A DNA stretch of 64,000 bases, taken from contig JALHMH010000007.1 in assembly GCA_022844165.1 (NCBI GenBank), positions 1-64,000 of the forward strand, written 5' to 3'. Below, in pieces: positions 47,314 through 55,841 of this stretch. Origin of the DNA: Lysobacterales bacterium (GTDB lineage: Bacteria > Pseudomonadota > Gammaproteobacteria > Xanthomonadales > SZUA-5). The first letter of the stretch is position 1. Each line of letters opens with the position of its first letter. Both the position numbers and the translations under genes were made by a program. Under the pieces are notes generated by a model that was not told the DNA's origin, did not search any database, and was given only the letters and a program-made list of their open reading frames with translations.

Positions 47314-48162
47314 TTAGCGACGAATGGCGAACCAAGCGGCACCGAGCAAGGTGAGCGCCAGTGCAAGCATGCCAAAGATATTCATCGAAGGTGCCGGCGC
47401 CGGAATCGTGAAGCTGCCTTCAACGATGAACGGCAGACCCTGCTGCGGACCGGTGCCTGGCGCGCCCACGGGATCGGTGGTCAAGCCCATGCGCAGCGGA
47501 TTCCACACACCGGTTTGCAGCTGCAGCGCATTGCCGGTTGGCGCTGGCGCCGTCAGGGCTGGCACCACGGGCGGGAAGAACGGACCGCCACCCGTGCCGC
47601 TGGTGGTGAAGTCGATAAAATACGTGCCGCCAGTCAACGTCACAGCAACCGGAATGCGCACAGCCTGGATGGCGCGATTCGTCGCCGTGAGCGTGGTCGG
47701 CGTGACACGGAAGGCGCCGGACAGCGTCGACGTCGCCGGGATGTTGGTGGTTTCGTTGCCGAAAATCACCGCACCAGCCGGCGGCGCGCCATTGCGGATC
47801 TGCATGGTTGCCCCGGTGATGGTCGGGGACGTAGCGCCGGTCTGGTAACCAAACACAATGATCGACTCGATGTTCCATACCTGATTGGCCGGCACGGTGA
47901 AGTCGTCGGCCAAACGGAAGGCGCCCGCACCGGTGAAGCCAAGCGTGTTGTAGAGAAATGGCGCGTTGTTATCCAGGATGCTGACATTGGTGCCATTGGT
48001 CAGCGGGCCCTGGTTGAACAGCACGAGCGTTGGGGTGGTAAATCCTTCGCCCACAACCGGTGTGTTAGAGACGGCTTCGGATGGATCGAAAGTATCTACC
48101 GACTGCGCGAAGGCGGCAGTTGACAATGACGTCGCAAGTGCGGCGATAAGAATTTTGTGCAC
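47314..48162 (-). CDS. Secreted protein with IPTL-CTERM-like sorting tail
   Basis: The product has 282 residues. A signal peptide (VHKILIAALATSLSTAAFAQ) precedes a beta-rich body with a jelly-roll-like look (TGAGAFRLADDFTVPANQVWNIESI; TGGTYFIDFTTSG). The tail PAPSMNIFGMLALALTLLGAAWFAIRR is an IPTL/PEP-CTERM-like sorting signal: short motif, hydrophobic helix and arginine end. It is anchored or processed by an unseen membrane protease. GTG 48162 has CAGGA upstream; ATG 48195 is the alternative. It sits opposite the putative ureide cluster, so its presence there is probably coincidental. Confidence 0.7.
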   Translation of the reverse strand: MHKILIAALATSLSTAAFAQSVDTFDPSEAVSNTPVVGEGFTTPTLVLFNQGPLTNGTNVSILDNNAPFLYNTLGFTGAGAFRLADDFTVPANQVWNIESIIVFGYQTGATSPTITGATMQIRNGAPPAGAVIFGNETTNIPATSTLSGAFRVTPTTLTATNRAIQAVRIPVAVTLTGGTYFIDFTTSGTGGGPFFPPVVPALTAPAPTGNALQLQTGVWNPLRMGLTTDPVGAPGTGPQQGLPFIVEGSFTIPAPAPSMNIFGMLALALTLLGAAWFAIRR

Positions 48163-48290
48163 GACGCAGGGTCCTGTTCTTGTGGGCGGGCACATCGATT
48201 CTAAGTCGCAGAGCGTTGGATGGCAACATTCGCCGAGGGAACACCGATCGTGCGAATATGATCGGCGTCGCTCAACCAGCGCGTTTTTCG

Positions 48291-49187
48291 ATGAAATCTT
48301 CGCTCGACTATTATGTGGATGCCCCGTACTTCCAACGGCCGCGCATTCAGTGGCCGGGCGGCAAACGCCTCGCGCTGTGGATTGCGCCTAATCTGGAGTT
48401 CTATGAGCTCGCGCCGCCGGCAAACCCGCAGCGCGCCGCCTGGCCGCGACCATATCCAGATATCGACGGCTACGGCACCCGCGACTATGGCAATCGCGTT
48501 GGCGCCGAGCGTCTGATGCGAGTGCTCGATCGTTACCCGACACGTGTGAGCGTGTCGCTATCGACCGCACTCTGCATTCACCACCCGGAAATCGTCCAGA
48601 TGGGGCTGGAGCGCCATTGGGAATACTTCAGCCATGGTATTTACAACACGCGCTACGCGTACGGCATGGACGAAGCGCAAGAGCGCGAGATGATCGCCGA
48701 GTCGATGGCGTTGATTGCCGAGCACACCGGCCAGCATTGCGACGGCTATCTGGCGCCGGCGCTGACGCATACCGAGTTCAGCCTCGACTTGTTTGCCGAA
48801 CTCGGCGGACTGTACACCTGCGACTTGTTCCACGATGACCAGCCGACGCCGATTCGTACGCGTTCCGGCGCACGCCTCGTTTCGGTGCCTTACTCCTTGG
48901 AGATGAACGACACCATCGTCTACGTCGTCAACAAGATCGAGCCGCGCCGCTATGGCGACATGCTCAAAACGCACTTCGACCGGCTTTACCAGGAAGGCGC
49001 CGGGAGTGGCACCGTGATGTGTATTCCGCTGCATCCTTACCAGGTGTCACACCCGCACCGCATTGCGGCGTTTCGCGACGCGCTGGACTACATCTGTGGG
49101 CATGACGGCGTGTGGCACGCCACGGCGCGCGAGATCGCCCGTCACTATCTCGAACACCACTACGATGTCGCACTGGTGGCCACATGA
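48291..49187 (+). CDS. PuuE-like polysaccharide deacetylase family protein 1
   Basis: This 298-residue protein belongs to the allantoinase-like (PuuE) branch of the CE4/NodB superfamily. The first-strand motif is LALWIAPNLEFYE, where classical NodB enzymes have the metal/base aspartate pair, and DYGNRVGAERLMRVLDR, SHGIYNTRYAYGM, HTEFSLDLFAELGG and MCIPLHPYQVSHPHRI follow. PuuE opens allantoin's ring. Translation of the second deacetylase is coupled to it by an ATGA overlap. M27 (48258) is an alternative start. The substrate is unknown. Confidence 0.82.
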   Translation: MKSSLDYYVDAPYFQRPRIQWPGGKRLALWIAPNLEFYELAPPANPQRAAWPRPYPDIDGYGTRDYGNRVGAERLMRVLDRYPTRVSVSLSTALCIHHPEIVQMGLERHWEYFSHGIYNTRYAYGMDEAQEREMIAESMALIAEHTGQHCDGYLAPALTHTEFSLDLFAELGGLYTCDLFHDDQPTPIRTRSGARLVSVPYSLEMNDTIVYVVNKIEPRRYGDMLKTHFDRLYQEGAGSGTVMCIPLHPYQVSHPHRIAAFRDALDYICGHDGVWHATAREIARHYLEHHYDVALVAT

Positions 49188-50104
49188 GCCTCGATCAGAA
49201 CTACCTGCAATATCCGCTGCGCCGTCGCGGCATGGACCACGACCGCTACCCTTTTTCGATGCTGCACGAGCGACCGCCGCTGCGTTGGCCGGGCGACAAA
49301 CCACTCGCGATCAGCATCGTCGTGGCCGTTGAGCATTTCCCGCTCAACCAGCAGGGCAGGCCATTCAAGGTGCCGGGCGGCATGACCACCGCCTATCCGG
49401 ACTTACGCCACTTCAGCCTGCGCGACTATGGCAATCGCGTCGGCATCTGGCGGATTTTGCGAGCGCTCGATGCCGCAGGAGTGCCGGCCAGTTTTGCGCT
49501 CAATGCGGCCGTCATCGAGCGCTTCCCGACCCTGGCGCGCTCTCTCGCCGCACGCGGAGATGAGCTGATCGCCCATGGTTTGCATATGGACGCATTGCAT
49601 CATCAAGGATTGGGTGAAGACACCGAACGCCACTGGATCGAGTCGGCACGCGATGCATTGACCGCGATCGGCCCTGCGCCCCGCGGTTGGCTCAGCCCCG
49701 CCAAACAGCAAAGTGCGCTGACGCCGGATTTGCTGCAGGAAGCAGGTTTTAGTTACATGCTCGATTGGATCAACGACGAATGGCCATATCGCTTTGCGAC
49801 GCGAAATGGCTCGATCACCGCTGTTCCGCTGTCGACTGAGCTGGAGGACCGATTTGTGATGTTGCACAACCTGCACAGCGAAAACAGCTGGGTCACTCAA
49901 GTGTCGGATGCCATCGATTGGCTGAGCTCAGAAGCCTCCACCGGCAGCCCCCGCCTGCTGACATTGCTGGTCCATGCCTGGGTGATCGGACAAGCGCACA
50001 GAATCGCGGCATTTGAGAAGCTTCTTGCAGCTATCGCAGCACTCAACGATACGATCGTCATTTCTCCGCACACGATTGCATCATCTTTCGTGGCTAACGC
50101 TTAG
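49184..50104 (+). CDS. PuuE-like polysaccharide deacetylase family protein 2
   Basis: The protein has 306 residues, related to the previous one. It has the same layout: LAISIVVAVEHFPL (first strand), DYGNRVGIWRILRALDAAG, DELIAHGLHMDALHHQGL (metal-binding histidine region), RGWLSPAKQQSALTPDLLQEAGF and LLVHAWVIGQAHRI. A heteromeric or sequential action with its neighbour is possible. ATG 49184 overlaps the first deacetylase's stop. Together with the isochorismatase-like gene it may form a ureide or amide catabolic module. It converges on tyrA, with a 24-base gap. Confidence 0.82.
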   Translation: MSLDQNYLQYPLRRRGMDHDRYPFSMLHERPPLRWPGDKPLAISIVVAVEHFPLNQQGRPFKVPGGMTTAYPDLRHFSLRDYGNRVGIWRILRALDAAGVPASFALNAAVIERFPTLARSLAARGDELIAHGLHMDALHHQGLGEDTERHWIESARDALTAIGPAPRGWLSPAKQQSALTPDLLQEAGFSYMLDWINDEWPYRFATRNGSITAVPLSTELEDRFVMLHNLHSENSWVTQVSDAIDWLSSEASTGSPRLLTLLVHAWVIGQAHRIAAFEKLLAAIAALNDTIVISPHTIASSFVANA

Positions 50105-50128
50105 GCATTGATTTCATGCGGCTCCGAG

Positions 50129-51223
50129 CTACCGCCCCCGCGCACTCAAATAGCCGCGGCCGCGCTCCATCAGCGATACGAAACCGACTTCGTCGCCAGC
50201 ATCCACGCAGCGGCGAATTTCCGTGACAGCGTTGAGCAATGCATCGAGAGCTTCGCGCCGATGATCGTTGAGGTGTTGAATTTCGAAGTACAAGCGTGGG
50301 TTTTCCTTCGCCACTGCGCTGGCGATGCGCAATTGATTGTCGAAGGTGGTGCTGGAGAGCTGTGCAAGTTTGGGCGCTGCTTCGCCAGAGTTCGCGAGCG
50401 CGGTGAAAAACGCAATGTTGAGCGCGTGCGACAAACCCAGAACGTAAGCAACCAGGTGGTCATGTTCGGTCAGCGGCATTTCTACCAGCTGCGCCATCGT
50501 GTCGGCAAAAAGCGCACGCGCCGCCGCAACCGGTTCGGCGCCGTTCACTGGCATCAGCAGAACGTGCCGATCCGACAGCAAAGCAGCGTCGGGCCCGAAC
50601 ATTGGATGCACCGAGCAGATCCGCAGCCCGGCCATCGCGCATGCCTTCAGTCCCGAAAGCAGGGGCGACTTGAGCGAACCCACATCAAAGACAAGACCAC
50701 TCGGTTTGCGCTCCGCAAGCTGGAGCAAAATCTCATTGCTGACGCGCAACGGCGCGGCGACAACGATCAAGTCGTGATCGAGCGGAGCACCGGTCCAGTC
50801 GGTGGCGTCGACGCCGTCCGGCGCGCCGCTGGGATCACTGACGCTGAGCGCAAAGCCTTGCGCATCTAAGAAACGCGATAACCAGCGACCCATGCGGCCG
50901 TTGCCGCCGATGATCAGAGCCCGGCGTCCACCGCCTTTGGCCGCCAGACGCACACGGTCCTGCTCCTGAGTGGTCAGCGACGACTCGATGAGCAGCTGCA
51001 TCACCTTCTCGGCCAGTGCCGGATCGAGACCGTGGCCAGCCGCACGCTCGCGCACATGGGAGATGACCTGACGCTCACGCTGATAGTCGCGCAACTGCTG
51101 GCCTTGCGCATGTTTCCAGCGCCCGATCTCTGCCACCAGCGCCTGGCGCTGGGCAATCGCAGCAATCAACTCGGCGTCGACACGGTCCAGCTCCGCGCGC
51201 AGTTCCGCCAGTGGCCTCGTCAT
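50129..51223 (-). CDS. tyrA: Bifunctional chorismate mutase/prephenate dehydrogenase
   Basis: TyrA (364 residues) takes chorismate to prephenate and then to 4-hydroxyphenylpyruvate, the tyrosine precursor. The N-terminal AroQ-type chorismate mutase occupies about 1-90 (LRAELDRVDAELIAAIAQRQALVAEIG). The dehydrogenase begins with NAD motif LIIGGNGRMGRWLSRFL and includes VFDVGSLKSPLL and SVHPMFGPD. The ATG overlaps the stop of the upstream CBS-domain gene (ATGA), and the N-terminal part of the longer frame is a shadow. I saw no trpR/tyrR box. Confidence 0.93.
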   Translation of the reverse strand: MTRPLAELRAELDRVDAELIAAIAQRQALVAEIGRWKHAQGQQLRDYQRERQVISHVRERAAGHGLDPALAEKVMQLLIESSLTTQEQDRVRLAAKGGGRRALIIGGNGRMGRWLSRFLDAQGFALSVSDPSGAPDGVDATDWTGAPLDHDLIVVAAPLRVSNEILLQLAERKPSGLVFDVGSLKSPLLSGLKACAMAGLRICSVHPMFGPDAALLSDRHVLLMPVNGAEPVAAARALFADTMAQLVEMPLTEHDHLVAYVLGLSHALNIAFFTALANSGEAAPKLAQLSSTTFDNQLRIASAVAKENPRLYFEIQHLNDHRREALDALLNAVTEIRRCVDAGDEVGFVSLMERGRGYLSARGR

Positions 51224-51651
51224 CCGGCGATGTACTGCGTCAACTGTGCGATCTCCGCGTCTTGCGCTTTGATGATCGCGCGCACCAGATCGCCGATCGA
51301 CAACATGCCGACGACTTTGCCGCCGTCCAGCACCGGCAGATGGCGAATGCGCTTGTCGGTCATCAGCCGCATGCACTCGCGAGCGCGAGAATCCAGGCCA
51401 ACAGTGATCAGTGGCGCTGGCGTCATGATGTCGCCCACCGGTGTGTCCTTCGAAGAGCGGCCCTTCAGGACCACTTTGCGTGCGTAATCGCGCTCGCTCA
51501 AGATGCCGACCAGCGCCTCGCCGTCCATCACCAGCAAAGCACCGATGCTTTTCTCCGCCATCAAGGCCACAGCCTCGATCACCGGCTGCTGCGGCGCCAC
51601 GGCGAAAATTCCTTTGGGCTTATCGGCAAGCAATTGGCTGACGGGGACCAT
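51220..51651 (-). CDS. Tandem CBS-domain protein
   Basis: The protein has 143 residues made almost only of two CBS motifs (a Bateman module): FAVAPQQPVIEAVALMAEKSIGALLVMDGEALVGILSERDYARKVV and APLITVGLDSRARECMRLMTDKRIRHLPVLDGGKVVGMLSIGDLVRAII. Such modules bind adenosine nucleotides (ATP, AMP, SAM) and regulate partners. GAGGTG lies 7 bases before ATG 51651. It is coupled to tyrA by ATGA, so it could sense nucleotide state for aromatic biosynthesis, but no precedent is known to me. Confidence 0.88.
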   Translation of the reverse strand: MVPVSQLLADKPKGIFAVAPQQPVIEAVALMAEKSIGALLVMDGEALVGILSERDYARKVVLKGRSSKDTPVGDIMTPAPLITVGLDSRARECMRLMTDKRIRHLPVLDGGKVVGMLSIGDLVRAIIKAQDAEIAQLTQYIAG

Positions 51652-51721
51652 GGCACACCTCGAGGCTTGGCACGCTTCGATTATTGTCCTGTTCGATGCG
51701 CGCCGCCAAGCGCAAATACGC

Positions 51722-53740
51722 CTACCAGATCGCCACCCGCTCTTCTGGCCCCTGCACCATGCCATCGTCTGCTTTGCAGGAGAACGCTTTCTTGAATTCG
51801 GGCATGTTCGCCAATGGGCCGTTGACCCGGAACTTGCCTGGCGCATGCGGACCGGTATTCACCTGCATTTTCAGCGCCTCGTCGGTCCAGTTACGGCGCC
51901 AAACTTGCGCCCAACCAAAGAAGAAGCGCTGCGCTGGCGTCAGGCCATCGATCTCTTCGCCTTTTTTGCCTTCGAGTGCGCGATCCAGCGCCGCGTAAGC
52001 CACCGTCAGGCCGCCGAGGTCAGCAATGTTCTCGCCCAAACTGACACGGCCGTTCAATCGCATGTCGCCGATCGCCACAAACCGCCCAGCCTGATCGACG
52101 AGTTTTTGCGCCCGCGCATCGAATTCTTTGCGATCGGCATCGGTCCACCACATGCGTAACTGCCCTTGCGCATCGAAGCGGCTGCCCGAGTCATCGAAAC
52201 CGTGCAGCAGTTCGTGGCCAATCACCGCGCCGATCGAGCCATAGTTCAACGCATCATCGGCCTCGGCATCGAAAAATGGCGGTTGCAGGATGCCCGCAGG
52301 AAAGACGATTTCGTTCCACAGCGGGTTGTAATACGCGTTCACCTGCTGCGGTGGCATGCCCCATTCGGTCTTGTCGATAGGTTTGCCGATCTTGGCCAGC
52401 TCTTCTTGTTGCTCGAAGGCGCCGAGGCTGCGCACATTGGCGAAATAGGTATCGGCTTTGAGCGCGACGCCAGAGTAGTCCCGCCACTTGTCCGGATACC
52501 CAATCTTTGGCGTGAAGGTGGCCCATTTTTCGATGGCCTGCTTTTTCGTGTCCGCGCTCATCCACTCCAGTTGTTCGAGGCGATCCTTCAGCGCCAGCTT
52601 CAAATTCTCGATCATCGCCATCATTCGCGCCTTGGCTTCCGCCGGGAAATGTTTGGCAACGAACAACTGGCCCAGCGGCTCGCCAAGCAAGAAGTTCATC
52701 TGCTCGATGGTGCGGATATCGCGCGGCTTCTGTTCCTTCTGACCGCGCAGCGTTTGATCGTAGAAGCGAAAGTTCTCATCGACGAAAGCCTGCGTGAGAA
52801 ACGGAGCAGCGCTGCGCGAAAGCTGCCACGTCAGATAGGCACGCCATACCTCAATTGGCGTGTCTTTCAATGCCGCATCCATCACCGCAAAAAACTGCGG
52901 GTGAGAAAACGAGAATTCGTCGACCTCTGTCAGCGTCAGCGCATCGAAGTAGGCGCGCCAATCAACATTCGGAGTGGCTTGACTGGCTGCAACGATGGTC
53001 TGAATGTTGTAACTCTTGTTCGGGTCGCGCATCTCTTCGCGCGGCAAGTGCGACTGCGCAAACCGGCGCTCGAGTTCAGCGATCGCAGCAGCGCTCTCGC
53101 GCGCGGCATCGGTCTGATAGCCGCTCAGTTCGAGCATCTTCGCCACATGCTCCAGATACGCCTCGATCTGTTTCTTTGACGCATCGTCGTCGCGCAGATA
53201 AAAATCGCGATTGGGCAAACCCAGGCCGCCCTGCATTGCGTACGGGATAACCCGCGTATTGTCTTTGAGGTCCTGACGGACGCCCAGACCGAACAGCATT
53301 GGCGTGCCATTCGCATGGAAGCGCTGCACCAGCGCCATCACACCTGCCGCGTCTTCGATTTGGGCGATCTCCGCCAAATCGGCATCGATGGGCGTTGTGC
53401 CGAGTTTTTCGATAGTGGCCAGGTCCATGGCGGAAGCAAAAAACTGACCCACCTGATGTTCCGGCGAACCGGGCGTTACTGCACCATTGCCCGCTGCGGC
53501 TTTGGCGATCGCCAGAAGGCGCGCATTGTTGCGGTCTTCGAGCTCATTAAAGGTGCCCCAGCTCGAATAAGCGCCCGGCACGGGGTTGTTCTTGAGCCAC
53601 CGGCCGTTGGCATGCACGTAAAAGTCGCTGCAGGCACTGACCTCCTTGTCGGCATTGCCTAAGTCGATGCCGGCCTGATTGGTTTTTGCGGCCAAGGGCA
53701 GCGACAATGCGGAGACGATAGCCAGAGCGAGCAGGCGCAT
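51722..53740 (-). CDS. M13-family zinc metallopeptidase (PepO/neprilysin-like)
   Basis: This 672-residue secreted peptidase has a signal peptide (MRLLALAIVSALSLPLAAKT). Zinc ligands are H509 and H513 in HELLHGFDDSG and E570 in ENIADLGGL; the substrate-binding NAYYNP motif is also present. Cysteines and the neprilysin-like DFYVHANGRWLKNNPVP motif near the N-terminus are conserved. M13 enzymes in bacteria degrade small peptides in the periplasm. The frame is open to 53782, but the signal peptide starts at M15, ATG 53740. It is monocistronic. Confidence 0.93.
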   Translation of the reverse strand: MRLLALAIVSALSLPLAAKTNQAGIDLGNADKEVSACSDFYVHANGRWLKNNPVPGAYSSWGTFNELEDRNNARLLAIAKAAAGNGAVTPGSPEHQVGQFFASAMDLATIEKLGTTPIDADLAEIAQIEDAAGVMALVQRFHANGTPMLFGLGVRQDLKDNTRVIPYAMQGGLGLPNRDFYLRDDDASKKQIEAYLEHVAKMLELSGYQTDAARESAAAIAELERRFAQSHLPREEMRDPNKSYNIQTIVAASQATPNVDWRAYFDALTLTEVDEFSFSHPQFFAVMDAALKDTPIEVWRAYLTWQLSRSAAPFLTQAFVDENFRFYDQTLRGQKEQKPRDIRTIEQMNFLLGEPLGQLFVAKHFPAEAKARMMAMIENLKLALKDRLEQLEWMSADTKKQAIEKWATFTPKIGYPDKWRDYSGVALKADTYFANVRSLGAFEQQEELAKIGKPIDKTEWGMPPQQVNAYYNPLWNEIVFPAGILQPPFFDAEADDALNYGSIGAVIGHELLHGFDDSGSRFDAQGQLRMWWTDADRKEFDARAQKLVDQAGRFVAIGDMRLNGRVSLGENIADLGGLTVAYAALDRALEGKKGEEIDGLTPAQRFFFGWAQVWRRNWTDEALKMQVNTGPHAPGKFRVNGPLANMPEFKKAFSCKADDGMVQGPEERVAIW

Positions 53741-53858
53741 CAGCGATTCCAGCGAGTTAAAAGGGGGGCGCATTGTTGCCAACGTAGGCTAAATGTCCAG
53801 TGCTGGAAGTTAGGGTGGGTGGGTGGATCCTGGGTCTGAATGTGCTGAGAATGGCGAC

Positions 53859-54803
53859 ATGCGTCTTGCTCTGGCCCTCATCGCTGTTCTCGCATTGATC
53901 CTGTTGGCCGTATGGCGGGTCTCAACCGATCCGGTCAGCGAATCACCGCAGGCTGTCGATGCACTCGCGCCGCCGGTATTCGTGCCGCCACGTGTCCGCG
54001 ATACGCGCGCTATCGATGCGGCACTGCCGATTTCCCAAACGCCCCTGGCAGCGTCCGAGGACGCGTTGTTCGAAGCTGCCCGTGCCGGCAGCGGCGAGGC
54101 GGCCTGGCGGCTGGTACAAGCCCTCAGTGCGTGCGCGCAGTCGGAAATGGTGACCGCGACGCTGCTGGAGAACGGTCGGGTCGACGACAAGATGCGCGTA
54201 TTGATGGAGGAGTATCTGGTCCACGCCGATCGCTTCTGCGCCGGATCCGATGGCGACTTCGATACGCGACGGGTACAGGCGCTGAAACTCGGCGTTGTCA
54301 GCGGCGACGTGCGTGCGCTTTGGGCGTACATTCAGTCGCCACCCTTCACCACGCCGCTGGCCATTCGCGATGCCGAAGAGGTTCGTCGCTACCTGCATGA
54401 CGCGCCGACGATTGCCGCGCATCTGGTTGAACAAGGTTACATTGAAGCTGCCGCAGCGCTCGCCGGCGCCTACGACGGCCACAGCAAGCCCGCGCAGCGG
54501 ACCGGCGGCATTCCTCGTCTCGACAGCGAGGGTCTCGCCAAGCTGGGTGAGATGCGCGTGCCGCGATTGAGCCAGTCGCTTTTGGCTCAGGCGGTGCCGG
54601 ACGATCCCGTGCTCGCCTGGCGTTACGCGAATCTGTGTCAGACCAGCGCCATGTATCGGCCCTACTGCGCGCAGATCGAACGCGAAAACGAGCCATTTCT
54701 AACGGCAAAGGACCGCGAAAAAGCGCTGATGTGGGTCGAACAAATGCGCCCACGCATGACGCGAGAAGCGTTGTCATTCATGAACCCGGCTGCGTCGCTG
54801 TGA
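53859..54803 (+). CDS. Membrane-anchored hypothetical envelope protein 1
   Basis: The product has 314 residues. An N-terminal membrane helix (MRLALALIAVLALILLAVWRV) precedes a proline-rich linker (APPVFVPPRV) and a helical body with regularly spaced cysteines (LVQALSACAQ, FCAGSD, LCQTSAMYRPYCAQI). It contains repeated acidic-alanine helices resembling Sel1/TPR (IEAAAALAGAYDG). I do not recognise the family. GTG 53823 is an alternative start. Its stop overlaps the next gene by 4 bases (GTGA), and the two are similar in plan, so I treat them as coupled paralogues. Confidence 0.65.
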   Translation: MRLALALIAVLALILLAVWRVSTDPVSESPQAVDALAPPVFVPPRVRDTRAIDAALPISQTPLAASEDALFEAARAGSGEAAWRLVQALSACAQSEMVTATLLENGRVDDKMRVLMEEYLVHADRFCAGSDGDFDTRRVQALKLGVVSGDVRALWAYIQSPPFTTPLAIRDAEEVRRYLHDAPTIAAHLVEQGYIEAAAALAGAYDGHSKPAQRTGGIPRLDSEGLAKLGEMRVPRLSQSLLAQAVPDDPVLAWRYANLCQTSAMYRPYCAQIERENEPFLTAKDREKALMWVEQMRPRMTREALSFMNPAASL

Positions 54804-55837
54804 CGCGCTGGCAGGCATGGAATTCGACGGCACTCATCGTGGCTGTGCTCGCGGTGGGCCTGGTTTGGTGGTCGGCGACGCCGCCCAAGGTCGACGTGGT
54901 CGTGGCCCGGTCGCCCGACGATACGATTGCTGCGCCCGAGGGCATATCGCGAATCTCAGCGGCACACGCGGAGCTGTCGGCTACGAGGATGGCTGACGCA
55001 GCGCAACGTCGCGATGCCAACCCGACCTTCCGGGCCGATAGTGCACGCTGGCGAGCGGCGTTTGACAACGGCGATCTGGCAGCTGGAATGGCCTGGTATC
55101 GCGCACTCACGCGATGCGACATGTACGTCGCGGCGTTGAAGGCCCTGGCTGAGAATGAGACGGACGCGCGGCTGTCGGGGCGCAGCCATGAACCCCGGTT
55201 ACGGTGGTCGCAAGAACCCGAAGCGCGGTATTGCGGCCGCGAAGCCATCGGCCCGGAGCAGCGCTTCGAGCTGCTGTTACGTCTGGCACAGGCCGGTGAC
55301 TTGCAATCACAGCTTGAGTTCGCACTGAATCCGCCGCTGCAGGCAGCCCGCGCGGTGGCCGAGATCGAACTCATCGAGCGCTACCGTCGACTTGCGCCGG
55401 GAATATTGCTCGCAGCCTTCGAGCAGGGCAGTCACATCGCATTGCACGCGCTACTGGAGGCGCATGTGCCACCGCGCGTGCCGGCGCTGCGAATGACCAG
55501 GAGTGGCTCGATGCACTCGCCCAAGCCTGCCGGCGAAGACCCCGTGGCCCACCTGGCGCGCTTCTACCATGTCCGCGTCATGCATCACCCGCCGCACCAC
55601 CAGATCATTCAGCCCGACGCCCGCAGCGCGTATCGCTACGCGCTGTTGTGCGAGGCGGTCTGCAACCCGCATTGGAAAGGCCAGGCACAGCGCGCGATCA
55701 CCGAATTGACGCCCACGCTGACGCCGGCCGAAAGGTTGGCTGCCAAACAGGACGCGAATCGCGCCCGGATGCGCTACTTCGCAACGCCCGATCGCTCGCT
55801 TCCGGTCAGGATCGGCCAATGGTGGGGAATGTACTGA
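54800..55837 (+). CDS. Membrane-anchored hypothetical envelope protein 2
   Basis: The product has 345 residues from GTG 54800. An N-terminal helix (STALIVAVLAVGLVWWSAT) is followed by a linker (VARSPDDTIAAPEG) and a helical body with ALTRCDMYVAALKALAENETD, LLLRLAQAGDLQSQLEFALNPPL and a C-terminal RYALLCEAVCNPHWKG. The RSP/MYRPYC and CEAVC type motifs parallel those of the previous gene, which supports common origin, but overall similarity is low. Histidine-rich stretch FYHVRVMHHPPHHQII (about residues 251-266) is distinctive and could bind metal. Function unknown. Confidence 0.65.
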   Translation: MTRWQAWNSTALIVAVLAVGLVWWSATPPKVDVVVARSPDDTIAAPEGISRISAAHAELSATRMADAAQRRDANPTFRADSARWRAAFDNGDLAAGMAWYRALTRCDMYVAALKALAENETDARLSGRSHEPRLRWSQEPEARYCGREAIGPEQRFELLLRLAQAGDLQSQLEFALNPPLQAARAVAEIELIERYRRLAPGILLAAFEQGSHIALHALLEAHVPPRVPALRMTRSGSMHSPKPAGEDPVAHLARFYHVRVMHHPPHHQIIQPDARSAYRYALLCEAVCNPHWKGQAQRAITELTPTLTPAERLAAKQDANRARMRYFATPDRSLPVRIGQWWGMY

Positions 55838-55841
55838 GCCA

